Assembly: GCF_000298315.2 (NCBI RefSeq)
Contig: NZ_AEYE02000004.1
Span: 1-64,000, forward strand
DNA length: 64,000 nt
Source of the DNA: Rhizobium grahamii CCGE 502
Lineage (GTDB): Bacteria > Pseudomonadota > Alphaproteobacteria > Rhizobiales > Rhizobiaceae
Direction of reading: 5' to 3'
Made by a program: the position numbers and the translations under genes. How positions within the stretch are numbered: the stretch's first letter is position 1; the number at the start of each line of letters is the position of its first letter. Positions 24,402 through 32,715 of this stretch are shown piece after piece. Under the pieces are notes generated by a model. That model saw nothing but the letters and a program-made list of their open reading frames with translations. It did no database searches and was not told where the DNA came from.

Positions 24402-25103
24402 ATGACCGAGTTTCCCTACCGTTCCGCTTTGATCGTCGGTGCAGGCCCGGGTCTCAGCGCCTCGCTTGCACGTCAATTGACGGGGCGCGGCGTCAAGGTC
24501 GCGCTGGCGGCGCGCAACGTCGACAAGCTGAGCAAGCTCGCTGACGAGACCGGCGCGAGGATGTTTGCGGCGGATGCCGCCCAGCCGGCGTCCGTCGCGG
24601 CGCTTTTCGATGAGGTCGCGGCAGCCATCGGCGATCCGGAGGTTGTCGTCTACAACGCCAGCGGTCGCCTACGTGGCCCTTTGGCCGAACTCGATCCGGC
24701 GGCAGTCGAACAGGCAATTGCGGTCAGCGCCTATGGCGGCTTTTTTGTCAGCCAACAGGCGGCAAGACGGATGCTGCCGCAGGGACGCGGTGCGATCCTG
24801 TTTACCGGAGCGACGGCGAGCGTGAAGGGATATGCCCAGTCGGCCGCGTTTGCGATGGGCAAGTTCGCGCTCCGCGGTCTTGCCCAGAGCGCTGCCCGTG
24901 AACTCGGGCCGAAGGGCATTCACGTCGCGCATTTCATTATCGACGGCGGGATCCGCTCGGAGATGCGTCGGGAGGACCCGGCCAAACCGGATGCGATGCT
25001 GGATCCAGACGCCATCGCGCAGACCTATATCGATGTCCTGCTGCAGCACAGGAGTGCCTGGTCGCAGGAAGTCGAGGTGCGACCGTGGACGGAGTCATTC
25101 TGA
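24402..25103 (+). CDS. SDR-family oxidoreductase
   Basis: A 233-residue Rossmann-fold protein. The coenzyme motif is altered to V-G-A-G-P-G-L-S-A-S (residues 11-20) rather than T-G-x-x-x-G-x-G, a form seen in some short SDRs. V-V-Y-N-A-S-G replaces N-N-A-G. The usual catalytic Y-x-x-x-K is not clean: the segment A-Q-S-A-A-F-A-M-G-K-F-A keeps Lys but has Phe where Tyr is expected. The enzyme may therefore work differently or be non-reducing. The ATG at 24402 follows GGAGGACAGC. It lies downstream of the Lrp gene on the same strand. Confidence 0.85.
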   Translation: MTEFPYRSALIVGAGPGLSASLARQLTGRGVKVALAARNVDKLSKLADETGARMFAADAAQPASVAALFDEVAAAIGDPEVVVYNASGRLRGPLAELDPAAVEQAIAVSAYGGFFVSQQAARRMLPQGRGAILFTGATASVKGYAQSAAFAMGKFALRGLAQSAARELGPKGIHVAHFIIDGGIRSEMRREDPAKPDAMLDPDAIAQTYIDVLLQHRSAWSQEVEVRPWTESF

Positions 25104-25441
25104 CGTTGCACCACTGCCGTTTCCGGCGGCGGTACACAGCATCGCGCATCGGCCGGTTTCGGTACGAATGCCGCTGAAAAACCTTAAAAGTTAAAAAAAT
25201 CTCACGCCGATTAACGGGTTGTTTACCACGTTTCGTGAATGGTGCTGTCTGAGCATTGGCGACTTGCATTCCTTTTTTCAGTCTCGCGTTTCATGGAATG
25301 CCGCTAACGCCGTACAGGTTGAGGAAAGTCTAATTGATTACCCCTTCATGAACGGTGCTCTCGTCCGCATTTCGGTGCGGCGCTGACGGAAGCCAATGAT
25401 CGGCCCTGACGAGGGTTCGGACAGATGAAGCGAGCAAGAAG
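25104..25441. other. 338-base podJ upstream region
   Basis: No gene is seen. The stretch is AT-richer than its flanks (TTAAAAGTTAAAAAAAT at 25184-25200) and carries a CtrA-like box at 25211-25226. A long leader follows, up to the ATG at 25442. Upstream start codons here open only short frames. It likely holds the cell-cycle-controlled podJ promoter. Confidence 0.5.
25211..25226 (+). promoter_or_regulatory. CtrA-like binding site upstream of podJ
   Basis: TTAA-CGGGTTG-TTTAC matches the CtrA consensus TTAA-N7-TTAAC with one mismatch. It lies about 215 bases before podJ, a gene tied to the alphaproteobacterial cell cycle. Confidence 0.4.
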
Positions 25442-28400
25442 ATGAACGGATCGCGATCAAATTCCCCACGGCATTCCGACAGGGCGTCGCTCGATGCGCT
25501 GAACCGCACCATCGAAGGTCTGGAAGCTAGGATCGAGGGTCTGATCGGCACCAGTCCACGCGATCAGCGCCAGCGCGCTCCGGCACCGGAGCGTGAGATC
25601 TACGCCGATCCCTATGCCGCCGCCCGCGCGCCCCATGCGGCCGAAGCGCGACCCGATCCTTTCGCCGAAATTCGCCAGCGCCAGCGCATCCTCGAAGCCA
25701 GCCGCGAACGCCCGGCAGTGCGCGAGCCTGCTCCCTACACGCGCGAACAGCCAGCGGCCGCTTCGCGTCCTCCTCTTCCGGCCGTCGAACGCGCGCCGCG
25801 CGCGGCGGCTCCACAGCCGGGCAACCGAGCCGGCGACGATACGATGACCGAGATCGCACAAGCGCTGGTCAACCTTCGCCAGGACCTGAAGCGTGACATC
25901 TCCGATGGCGTGACCCGCGAAATGAATGCGCTGCGCGACGAGATCCGCAGCATCAAAGTTGGAGCGGAAGACCGCCGCTTCGCCGATGACATCCGCGCCG
26001 ATATGAGCCGTCTCGCCAGCAGCATCGACCAGCTTGCCGGTCGTTCGAACGCGCCCGAGGCGCAAGGCTTGCGCGGCGAGTTCGAAGAGCTGCGCTCGCT
26101 GATGGACGGGCTCGCACGCGAAGATTCGATCCGCCACATGGAGACCCGCTGGGACGGATTCGAGAACCAGTTGCACGCGCTCGACACCGCCGGCCTGCAG
26201 GAGGAGCTCGTCGCGCTCGCCTACCGGCTCGATGACATCAAGCGCCATATCGGCGGGATGGGCGATAGCCCTGCTGTACGTGTGCTCGAAGATAAGCTTA
26301 TCTCCATCGCGACGGCGATGGAGCAGTTCGGTAGCATGATCCAGCCGCACGACCGGGCGATGGCCGAGCAGTTTGCGGCGATGGATAGTCGCCTCGACGA
26401 AATCAGCCGCGCCATTGCCGCAACCAGCCGTGCAGCCGCGAGCGGCGATCCGGCGATGATGCATCGCCTCGAAGGCCGCTTGAATGCACTTGGCGAACAG
26501 ATCGACATGATGGGCCGCAGCGTTGCAAGTCGCGCGGCGCCGACCGATGCCCTGGCCGATCGGCTGGAGACGCTGACGCTGCGCGTTGAGGAACTTGCCA
26601 ACGCCGAGGCAACGTCGCGCCTCGACGAACGTCTGGAGCACCTCTCTTACCTGCTCGAGCGGAGCCAGAAGGCTGCGCCGCAGCCGGAACTGACAGGCGC
26701 ACTTGCCGACATCTCGCGCAAGATCGATGCGCTGGAGACCGGCTCGGTCAATGATGCGCTGGCGCAGCGCCTCGACTATCTCGCCCGCCGCATCGACGAG
26801 ATGGACTTCCAGCCGCTTCAGCCGGTCGCTGCACCAGTGGATGACAGCGCCTTCCGCCGCATCGAAAGCAGGCTTGGCGATATCGCCGCGCGCCTCGAGG
26901 AGAGCACTGCAGCACCGGCGGCCGACCCGCATGCGCTGAAGAGCCTTGAGGATCAGATCGCAAACCTGTCGGCGCTGATGAGCGAGCCGCGACCTGCAGC
27001 TGAGCTGCCGGCGGAGTTCGACCGGCGGATGGGCGCCATCGAAGACTACATGGCGACCAGCGACGAATATATCATTGAGGCTGCCCGCCAGGCGGCGGAA
27101 GCAGTGGTCGAAGCATATGCGAGAAGCGGCGCCCTGCAAGGCGGTGCACCGGCGGCCGCTGACATGTCGGCGCTGAATGCGCTTGCCGAAGACCTGCGCC
27201 AGCTGGAAGATCTGAGCCGCAGCAGCGAGGAGCGCACGCACAAGACCTTCCAGGCCCTACATGAGACGCTGGTTCAGATCGCCGAGCGCCTTGACACCAT
27301 GGAAGACCGCGCCGTCACTACTAGACCGGCGCCGAGAATGCCTGTCGCCGATGTCGATTTCGCGGTCGATCCTTATGCTATGATGCAGGCTGGCGCCGAA
27401 GACGCCCTGAAGCCCGTTGCGTTCGGAACCCGTACATCGGTCAGCCGCGAGGCCGAGGTTGCCGAGGAAGCGACCGTCGTTCCGGCCATGGCTGCAACGG
27501 ATACCAGCGTGATCGCGATCGAGGCCGCGACGAAGGCCTCTGCGGATTCCTCGAAGGGCAGCCTGCTTTCCAGCCTCGGCAAGCGTCTGCTGCCCAGCAA
27601 GAAGGCAAAGGCGGAAACGACCGTCACCGAACGGACCGTCGTCGATCCTGCGCCTTCGATCGATCCGGTCGATGTGATGCCACCGGAAGCCGCCAATGAG
27701 CCGCTTGAACCGGGTTCGGGTGCGCCTGACATCAAGAAGATTCTGGAGCGGGTGCGCGCCAGCCAGAACGCTGCGCGGACAAACGCCAAGCCGGCAACGG
27801 AAAACGAGCGCGCCGACTACATTGCCGCCGCCCGTCGCGCTGCGCAGGCCGCCGCCATGGAAACCGAGCCGACCGCCAAGCCGCAGTCAGCGAAGGCCGA
27901 GAAGAAGGCAAACGACAAGGATAGGACCAAGGGTGGCGCCTTCTCGCGCTTCCGCCGTCCGATCCTGCTCGCCGTCGGCGCCGTCCTGTTGGCGATCATG
28001 GCCTTCCCGCTGGCCCGCACGCTGACCAGCGGCCAGCCGGCGCCGACCGCCGAAGTCGCTGTATTGACGGATTCGTCCAGCAATGTCCTCCCGGTCGATA
28101 GCGAAACGGCGCCCGACCAGGTCGTAGCAACCGCTCCGGCAGTCCCGGCCGAAGAAGCCCCTGCCGTGCCGCTCGCAAGCGCCGATCCAACGCCCGCACC
28201 GGCCGTACCCGACCACTTGACGGCGACAGCACCACTGAATGGCGATGCGGCCGCTCCACTTGCGCCCTCCGGCACCCCGCAGGATGCCTCCGGCTTCGTG
28301 GCCAAGGATACGGCCCCGGTTGCCGCTGGCGTGGCCGCCGCGCCCGCCCCGGCGGTGGAAACAGCCGGCATCGCCATTCCGGACGTCGTGCAGCAGAAGT

Positions 28401-29245
28401 CGCTTGCCGATGCCGCCAAAAGCGGCGACCCGCTGGCACTTTTCGAGATCGGCGCTCGCTATAGCGAAGGTCGTGCCGGCGTTGCCGCCGATCCAAAGGA
28501 GGCGGTAAACTGGTATCAGCTCGCGGCCGACAAGGGTTTCGCGCCGGCTGAATACCGTCTCGGCAACATTTACGAAAAAGGCACGGGCGTTGACCGCGAC
28601 GTCGCCAAGGCGAAGCAGTATTACGAGCAGGCCGCCAACAGCGGCAACGCAAGCGCGATGCACAATCTCGCCGTGCTTTATGCGTCGGGCGCGCTAGGCC
28701 AGCAGGACTACAAGGCGGCCGCGGACTGGTTCATCAAGGCGGCCGACCTCGGCATCACCGACAGCCAGTTCAATTTGGCGATCCTTTGCGCTCGCGGCAA
28801 CGGCGTCGTGCAGGACCTGACTGAATCCTACAAGTGGTTTGCGATCGCAGCCAAGGGCGGCGACAAGGACGCCGCACAAAAGCGCGACGAAGTGGCGAAC
28901 GCGTTGAAGCCTGATCAGCTGGAGAAGGCGCGTGCCAAGGCTGACCAATGGAAGGCGGCACCGCTTGATAGCAAAGCGAATGCTGTCGACGCTCCTGACG
29001 AGTGGATCGGCAACGCCACCAAGACCTCGACCGTCGATATGAAGAAGGCGATCCGCAACATCCAGGCGATCCTCAATAACAACGGCTTTGATGCTGGTCA
29101 GCCGGATGGCGAGATGGGCGCGAGGACCGTCGCGGCGATCAAGAACTTCCAGAAGTCGGTCGGCCAGGAGCCGAGCGGCAAGATCAACGACGATACTGTG
29201 AAAGCCTTGCTGGAGCGTAACAAGGGCCCTGCCACGAAGGTCTGA
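25442..29245 (+). CDS. podJ: Polar organising protein PodJ
   Basis: A 1267-residue polar scaffold. Residues 1-~830 are cytoplasmic, with long heptad-like coiled coils rich in Leu, Arg and Glu (repeated L-D-x-R-L-D-E-I-type blocks). A single membrane helix lies near 840-860 (P-I-L-L-A-V-G-A-V-L-L-A-I-M-A-F-P-L). A Pro/Ala-rich periplasmic spacer follows, then Sel1-type repeats at about 995-1145 (A-D-K-G-F-A-P-A-E-Y-R-L-G) and a peptidoglycan-binding domain at 1200-1260 (D-G-E-M-G-A-R-T-V-A-A-I-K-N-F-Q). This domain order is that of Caulobacter and Sinorhizobium PodJ, which marks a cell pole and recruits division and signalling proteins. It lies alone. In S. meliloti podJ also lies near fad genes, by recollection. 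Confidence 0.88.
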   Translation: MNGSRSNSPRHSDRASLDALNRTIEGLEARIEGLIGTSPRDQRQRAPAPEREIYADPYAAARAPHAAEARPDPFAEIRQRQRILEASRERPAVREPAPYTREQPAAASRPPLPAVERAPRAAAPQPGNRAGDDTMTEIAQALVNLRQDLKRDISDGVTREMNALRDEIRSIKVGAEDRRFADDIRADMSRLASSIDQLAGRSNAPEAQGLRGEFEELRSLMDGLAREDSIRHMETRWDGFENQLHALDTAGLQEELVALAYRLDDIKRHIGGMGDSPAVRVLEDKLISIATAMEQFGSMIQPHDRAMAEQFAAMDSRLDEISRAIAATSRAAASGDPAMMHRLEGRLNALGEQIDMMGRSVASRAAPTDALADRLETLTLRVEELANAEATSRLDERLEHLSYLLERSQKAAPQPELTGALADISRKIDALETGSVNDALAQRLDYLARRIDEMDFQPLQPVAAPVDDSAFRRIESRLGDIAARLEESTAAPAADPHALKSLEDQIANLSALMSEPRPAAELPAEFDRRMGAIEDYMATSDEYIIEAARQAAEAVVEAYARSGALQGGAPAAADMSALNALAEDLRQLEDLSRSSEERTHKTFQALHETLVQIAERLDTMEDRAVTTRPAPRMPVADVDFAVDPYAMMQAGAEDALKPVAFGTRTSVSREAEVAEEATVVPAMAATDTSVIAIEAATKASADSSKGSLLSSLGKRLLPSKKAKAETTVTERTVVDPAPSIDPVDVMPPEAANEPLEPGSGAPDIKKILERVRASQNAARTNAKPATENERADYIAAARRAAQAAAMETEPTAKPQSAKAEKKANDKDRTKGGAFSRFRRPILLAVGAVLLAIMAFPLARTLTSGQPAPTAEVAVLTDSSSNVLPVDSETAPDQVVATAPAVPAEEAPAVPLASADPTPAPAVPDHLTATAPLNGDAAAPLAPSGTPQDASGFVAKDTAPVAAGVAAAPAPAVETAGIAIPDVVQQKSLADAAKSGDPLALFEIGARYSEGRAGVAADPKEAVNWYQLAADKGFAPAEYRLGNIYEKGTGVDRDVAKAKQYYEQAANSGNASAMHNLAVLYASGALGQQDYKAAADWFIKAADLGITDSQFNLAILCARGNGVVQDLTESYKWFAIAAKGGDKDAAQKRDEVANALKPDQLEKARAKADQWKAAPLDSKANAVDAPDEWIGNATKTSTVDMKKAIRNIQAILNNNGFDAGQPDGEMGARTVAAIKNFQKSVGQEPSGKINDDTVKALLERNKGPATKV

Positions 29246-29379
29246 TGGCAGCGCGCCAGGACCTCGTGATGCGCCTGCTGGCGTAGGCAGGCCCGTGCAA
29301 GCTTCGTCGAGTATCTATAGGCGCGCTTGGAGTCCGTTCCGTGCGGCCAAGAGGCGAGCGGTTGTATCTATCGCAGCTC

Positions 29380-29457
29380 AAGAAGAATAAATTTCGCATT
29401 TGGCGCGTGTTGTTCCGAAAATGCCATTTGCAAAATATTGCAACTATGATTCTTCTT
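29380..29457. repeat. 9-bp inverted repeat in the podJ downstream gap
   Basis: AAGAAGAAT (29380-29388) is complementary to ATTCTTCTT (29449-29457), with 60 bases between them. Inside lies TTGCAA-AATA-TTGCAA, itself an inverted repeat. The 284-base gap between podJ and the next small gene holds no other clear feature. Confidence 0.4.
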
Positions 29458-29529
29458 GCTGCGTAAGTGCTCTGCGTATCGTGATTCGGTGAATGTCTTT
29501 GATGCTGAATGATTTGGCGGAGATTCCGA

Positions 29530-29745
29530 ATGATTAGTCTTGATATTGAGAGTTGGGCGCTGACGCGAGCTCACCATATCGTCCTGAACGAGGGGTTGAA
29601 TCTTGCGAAGGCGGCGCAGGATCTGGATCGCAAACGGTCGCGCACCCTGGTTTACGAGCTTCAGAAAGTCATTGCCGCCGCCATCCTTGAAGCGCATGCG
29701 GCCTCTTTGAATTCCGATAGGCAGCTCGCTGCCCAAGAGACCTGA
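29530..29745 (+). CDS. Hypothetical 71-residue helical protein
   Basis: A small soluble protein of unknown family. It is predicted mostly helical: S-W-A-L-T-R-A-H-H-I-V-L-N-E, then L-N-L-A-K-A-A-Q-D-L-D-R-K-R, then L-V-Y-E-L-Q-K-V-I-A-A-A-I. The A-K-A-A-Q-D-L...R-S-R-T-L-V-Y-E-L segment could be a compact helix-turn-helix. The ATG at 29530 has GGAG eight bases upstream. Moderately likely to be real from codon use and ribosome site. Confidence 0.5.
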   Translation: MISLDIESWALTRAHHIVLNEGLNLAKAAQDLDRKRSRTLVYELQKVIAAAILEAHAASLNSDRQLAAQET

Positions 29746-29858
29746 TCGCAGTCCGTCGCGGCAGCCGCCGGTTCAAGGGGTAGAGCCAGGCGCCTGCTTT
29801 GCGTCTTCGTTACGATTATTTCTGGCAGCTTGCATCGGCCGACTGGACAATCGTCTGC

Positions 29859-30299
29859 CTATGGTTTGCCGGCCTCCGCGTCGAGGGTATCGATCAATCT
29901 GGCCATGACGAGCCGAGCTGCCTCGAGCTCGGTGGCGGTGAAGGGCCGCCCGAGCCTGTCGGCCCAATCTGCTTGCGCTACTTCGATGGCGGCGAGGCGG
30001 GCTTCACCCTCCTTCGTCAGCTGTACGAGCTTGGCGCGCTGATGCTGCGGGTTGTCGACGTAGCTGATCAGCCCATCATCCTCCAACGTGTCCGCGAGCC
30101 GCTGCACACCCTGCCGGGCGACCCCGAGCATCCGGGCGATCTGCGCGACGGAATGGGTGCCGTTTCGCGCCCCCGCGAGTACCTGCCAGCGAGCGCTCGT
30201 CTGCCCGGCGGGCTTTGCCAACTCATCGCCGGCGGTGGTCAGGCGACCGGCAAGCCGCAATGCGGTGATAGCGAACAGCGAGAACGCATCGCCTTCCAC
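29859..30299 (-). CDS. MarR-family transcriptional regulator
   Basis: A 146-residue winged-helix regulator (166 if the ATG at 30359 is used). It shows S-A-R-W-Q-V-L-A-G-A, S-V-A-Q-I-A-R-M-L-G-V-A-R-Q-G-V-Q-R-L-A-D-T-L (recognition helix) and the wing D-D-G-L-I-S-Y-V-D-N-P-Q-H-Q-R-A-K-L-V. I prefer the GTG at 30299. The ATG at 30359 has no ribosome site and would put one operator inside the gene. It is divergent from the GFA gene, with two identical palindromes between them that it most likely binds. Confidence 0.9.
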   Translation of the reverse strand: MEGDAFSLFAITALRLAGRLTTAGDELAKPAGQTSARWQVLAGARNGTHSVAQIARMLGVARQGVQRLADTLEDDGLISYVDNPQHQRAKLVQLTKEGEARLAAIEVAQADWADRLGRPFTATELEAARLVMARLIDTLDAEAGKP

Positions 30300-30323
30300 C
30301 GTCCGCTTCGAGTGATTACGTTT

Positions 30324-30337
30324 GACAACATATTGTC
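30324..30337. promoter_or_regulatory. MarR operator copy 1
   Basis: GACAA-CATA-TTGTC is a 14-base inverted repeat. An identical copy lies 36 bases to the right. Confidence 0.7.
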
Positions 30338-30357
30338 GTTTTGCTATCTCGTCAATC

Positions 30358-30375
30358 ATGACAACATATTGTCAT
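30358..30375. promoter_or_regulatory. MarR operator copy 2
   Basis: ATGACAA-CATA-TTGTCAT is an 18-base inverted repeat containing the same 14-base core as the copy at 30324. It lies 40 bases before the GFA start. Two sites 36 bases apart in a divergent gap are typical of autoregulated MarR pairs. Confidence 0.75.
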
Positions 30376-30414
30376 CATCGGGAGCTCTTGCAAAGGGGCC
30401 GGAGGAGGAATTCC

Positions 30415-30819
30415 ATGAAGAAGACCTACACGGGCAGCTGCCATTGCGGCACAATCCGCTACGAGGTCGATGTCGACCTGCAGGCTGGCACCGGCCGTTG
30501 CAATTGCTCGGTCTGCGGCAAGCGGCGTTATTGGGGGGCCATTGCCAAGCCCGAGGATTTCCGTCTGTTATGTGAAGAGACGGCGGCTGGCGATTATCAG
30601 TTCGCAACGATGAGCGGCCACCACCGCTTTTGTACCACCTGCGGCCTGCATGCCTACGGACACGGCCATATCGAGGAGATCGGCGGGGACTACGTGTCGA
30701 TCAACGTTGCCTGTCTCGACGACATATCGCCAGAAGAGCTTGCCGCACTGCCCGTCCGCTACATGGACGGGCGCCACGACAACTGGTGGAACGAGCCCGC
30801 GGTTACGAGTTACCTCTAG
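30415..30819 (+). CDS. GFA (Mss4-fold) zinc-binding protein
   Basis: A 134-residue protein of the glutathione-dependent formaldehyde-activating/Mss4-like family. Zinc-site cysteines are seen as G-S-C-H-C-G near residue 10, C-N-C-S-V-C-G near 30 and F-C-T-T-C-G near 75, in the usual order. Despite the name, most family members have no proven formaldehyde activity. The ATG at 30415 follows GGAGGAGG. Its TAG stop shares the tetranucleotide CTAG with the stop of the convergent MFS gene. It is divergent from and probably repressed by the MarR protein. Confidence 0.92.
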   Translation: MKKTYTGSCHCGTIRYEVDVDLQAGTGRCNCSVCGKRRYWGAIAKPEDFRLLCEETAAGDYQFATMSGHHRFCTTCGLHAYGHGHIEEIGGDYVSINVACLDDISPEELAALPVRYMDGRHDNWWNEPAVTSYL

Positions 30820-32021
30820 CCGCAGGCGGGGACTCTCGCAGCGCGGCCGCGCTCGGCGCGAAGACCGAGCAGCCCGGCTCCGCTCACGAGAATGATCGCC
30901 GTTGCATAGAGGTCGGCGGTTATTTGGTAGCCAAGCGATTTGGTCAGGAAGCCGGCGAGGATGGCCGGTAGGCTGAAGGCGAGGTAGCTCTGGATATAGA
31001 AGGCGGACAGGAGGCCGGCACGCTCATCAGCCTTTGCAAGTGGCATGATTGTGCCGATTGAGCCGAGGAAATTGGTGCCGAAGCCCGCGCCCGTCAGGAG
31101 CGTGCCGATAAGCAGCAGCGGGACGTTGCCGAGATGGACGCCTGCGACGACGGTCAAAATTCCAAGTGTGGTCGCGGCTGTGCCGAAGCCGAGATTGGCG
31201 GCGCCGGACTTGTTCCTCCTGCAATAGACAGCCACTGCGCCCGATACCATCAACGCGGTCACGATCGAGCCACCCGTGAGCGGCGCCCGGCTGCCGGTTG
31301 TGCTGGCAACCAGTGAGGGAACCAGCGACAGGTAGAACCCACCAAGCGTCCAGTTGGCGATGTTGATCGGCGTCACCAGGGCGAGCGGGCGTTTCACCTG
31401 CGGCGGAATTGAGATCGTCGGTTTCAGCGAGTTCCAGAAACCCGGCCGGCGACCACCGGTTTCGCCGGTCGCCCAGATCGCGGCGGCCTGTCCTGCGAAA
31501 GCAGCGAGCAGGATCGCATAGACGAGGTGAAGCGGGAACGGTCCGTACTGGATCAAAGCGCTGGTGCCGATAGCGCCGACGGCCATGCCGGAAAGCGGCG
31601 CGATCGAGTTGACGAGCTGGCCCTTGGCCCGGTCGATATCGACAAGGGCTGCGCCGATAGACGCGCCGGCAATGCCGGTCGCCAATCCTTGGACGATCCG
31701 CGCGGCAACCAGCCAGCCGGGACCGCTTGCCACAACGAACAGCCCCATGGCGATGATCTCCAGAATGAGCGCCGTGAAGATCACCGGCTTGCGACCGAGG
31801 TGATCGGAGATCGAGCCGGCAATCAGCAATGCTGCCAGGAGCGCGAATGCATAGACCGCGAAAATGACGGTGATCAGCACCGGCGAGAGGGCAAGATTTT
31901 CCTGATAGATCCGGTAAAGCGGCGTCGGCGCGGCCGATGCGCCGAAGAAGGTTGCCAGCGTAATCGCGTGGAAGCGGATCGGATTGCGCGAGGTCTCTGT
32001 GGAATTGGCAGCGCGGAACAT
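30816..32021 (-). CDS. MFS transporter
   Basis: A 401-residue membrane protein with 12 predicted helices. The motif between helices 2 and 3 reads [12 protein letters not shown], the canonical MFS loop. Helix 5 carries G-L-A-T-G-I-A-G-A. The early segment [13 protein letters not shown] is common in drug/sugar exporters of this group. It probably exports a small molecule. GAGG precedes the ATG. The divergent TetR gene at 32157 is the expected repressor. It overlaps the convergent GFA gene by four bases at CTAG. Confidence 0.93.
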   Translation of the reverse strand: MFRAANSTETSRNPIRFHAITLATFFGASAAPTPLYRIYQENLALSPVLITVIFAVYAFALLAALLIAGSISDHLGRKPVIFTALILEIIAMGLFVVASGPGWLVAARIVQGLATGIAGASIGAALVDIDRAKGQLVNSIAPLSGMAVGAIGTSALIQYGPFPLHLVYAILLAAFAGQAAAIWATGETGGRRPGFWNSLKPTISIPPQVKRPLALVTPINIANWTLGGFYLSLVPSLVASTTGSRAPLTGGSIVTALMVSGAVAVYCRRNKSGAANLGFGTAATTLGILTVVAGVHLGNVPLLLIGTLLTGAGFGTNFLGSIGTIMPLAKADERAGLLSAFYIQSYLAFSLPAILAGFLTKSLGYQITADLYATAIILVSGAGLLGLRAERGRAARVPACG

Positions 32022-32046
32022 ATATAAGCCTCTTAAAGCTAATTCG

Positions 32047-32098
32047 TTGCGTTAGCCATTTAGGTCGACTCAGCGCTAAAAGCAAATAATTTGCGTTA
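32047..32098. promoter_or_regulatory. Putative TetR operator region
   Basis: GCAAAT-A-ATTTGC (32082-32094) is a perfect palindrome. TTGCGTTA occurs at 32047-32054 and again at 32091-32098, 44 bases apart, or four helical turns. All lie between the divergent MFS and TetR starts. Confidence 0.55.
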
Positions 32099-32156
32099 AT
32101 GGATCGGTCAAAGATTTTGAACCATGCGCCGGGCAGGAAGACAGGACGGTAAGAAA

Positions 32157-32711
32157 ATGGCAGCTAAGGAAAATCTCCGCCCCGGTGGCCGCAGTGCCCG
32201 AGTGCAGGCATCGGTACATCAGGCAGTGCGCGCGCTGCTTGTCGACATGGACCGGGTGGATGTCACGATCCCGCTGGTCGCCGCAAGGGCTGGTGTCACG
32301 CCCTCAACGATTTACCGTCGCTGGGGCGATCTGCAGGAACTGCTGGCGGATGTCGCCGTCGAGCGCCTGCGCCCCGACATGCAGCCAGTCGACACCGGCA
32401 GCGGTCGTGGGGATCTCCAAGCTTGGGCGGAGCAATATGCCGAAGAAATGTCCTCGGGCATCGGACGCGAGATAATCCGCGACGTGCTGGCCGCGCAAGA
32501 CAACGCCAACGCCTGCCAGTGCTCTGCCTTCACGCGAGAACAGATGCAGCTGCTGAGCAACCGGGCGCTTGCCCGCGGCGAAAGCTTTCCGACTGTCGAT
32601 GCCGTCATGGATCAAGTCGTTGCACCTATCGTCTACCGCATTCTGTTTGACGACGCGCCGAGTGCGGAGCGCGTGCGTGGCCTTGTGGCCGAGGTAATGA
32701 CCAAGGCCTAG
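32157..32711 (+). CDS. TetR-family transcriptional regulator
   Basis: A 184-residue regulator. The N-terminal helix-turn-helix is V-T-I-P-L-V-A-A-R-A-G-V-T-P-S-T-I-Y-R-R-W with the typical Y-R-R-W-G-D-L-Q-E-L-L that follows. The C-terminal ligand domain has a C-Q-C pair and P-I-V-Y-R-I-L-F-D-D, a TetR_C motif. I chose the ATG at 32157 with a GGACGG upstream; 32124 is also open. It likely represses the divergent MFS gene. Four bases separate its stop from the convergent kinase gene. Confidence 0.93.
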   Translation: MAAKENLRPGGRSARVQASVHQAVRALLVDMDRVDVTIPLVAARAGVTPSTIYRRWGDLQELLADVAVERLRPDMQPVDTGSGRGDLQAWAEQYAEEMSSGIGREIIRDVLAAQDNANACQCSAFTREQMQLLSNRALARGESFPTVDAVMDQVVAPIVYRILFDDAPSAERVRGLVAEVMTKA

Positions 32712-32715
32712 CCGC

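Noticed and set aside
25457-27241. A 594-codon minus-strand frame opposite podJ
   Set aside because: Mirror of the Ala/Arg/Glu-rich coiled-coil codons; no family motif.
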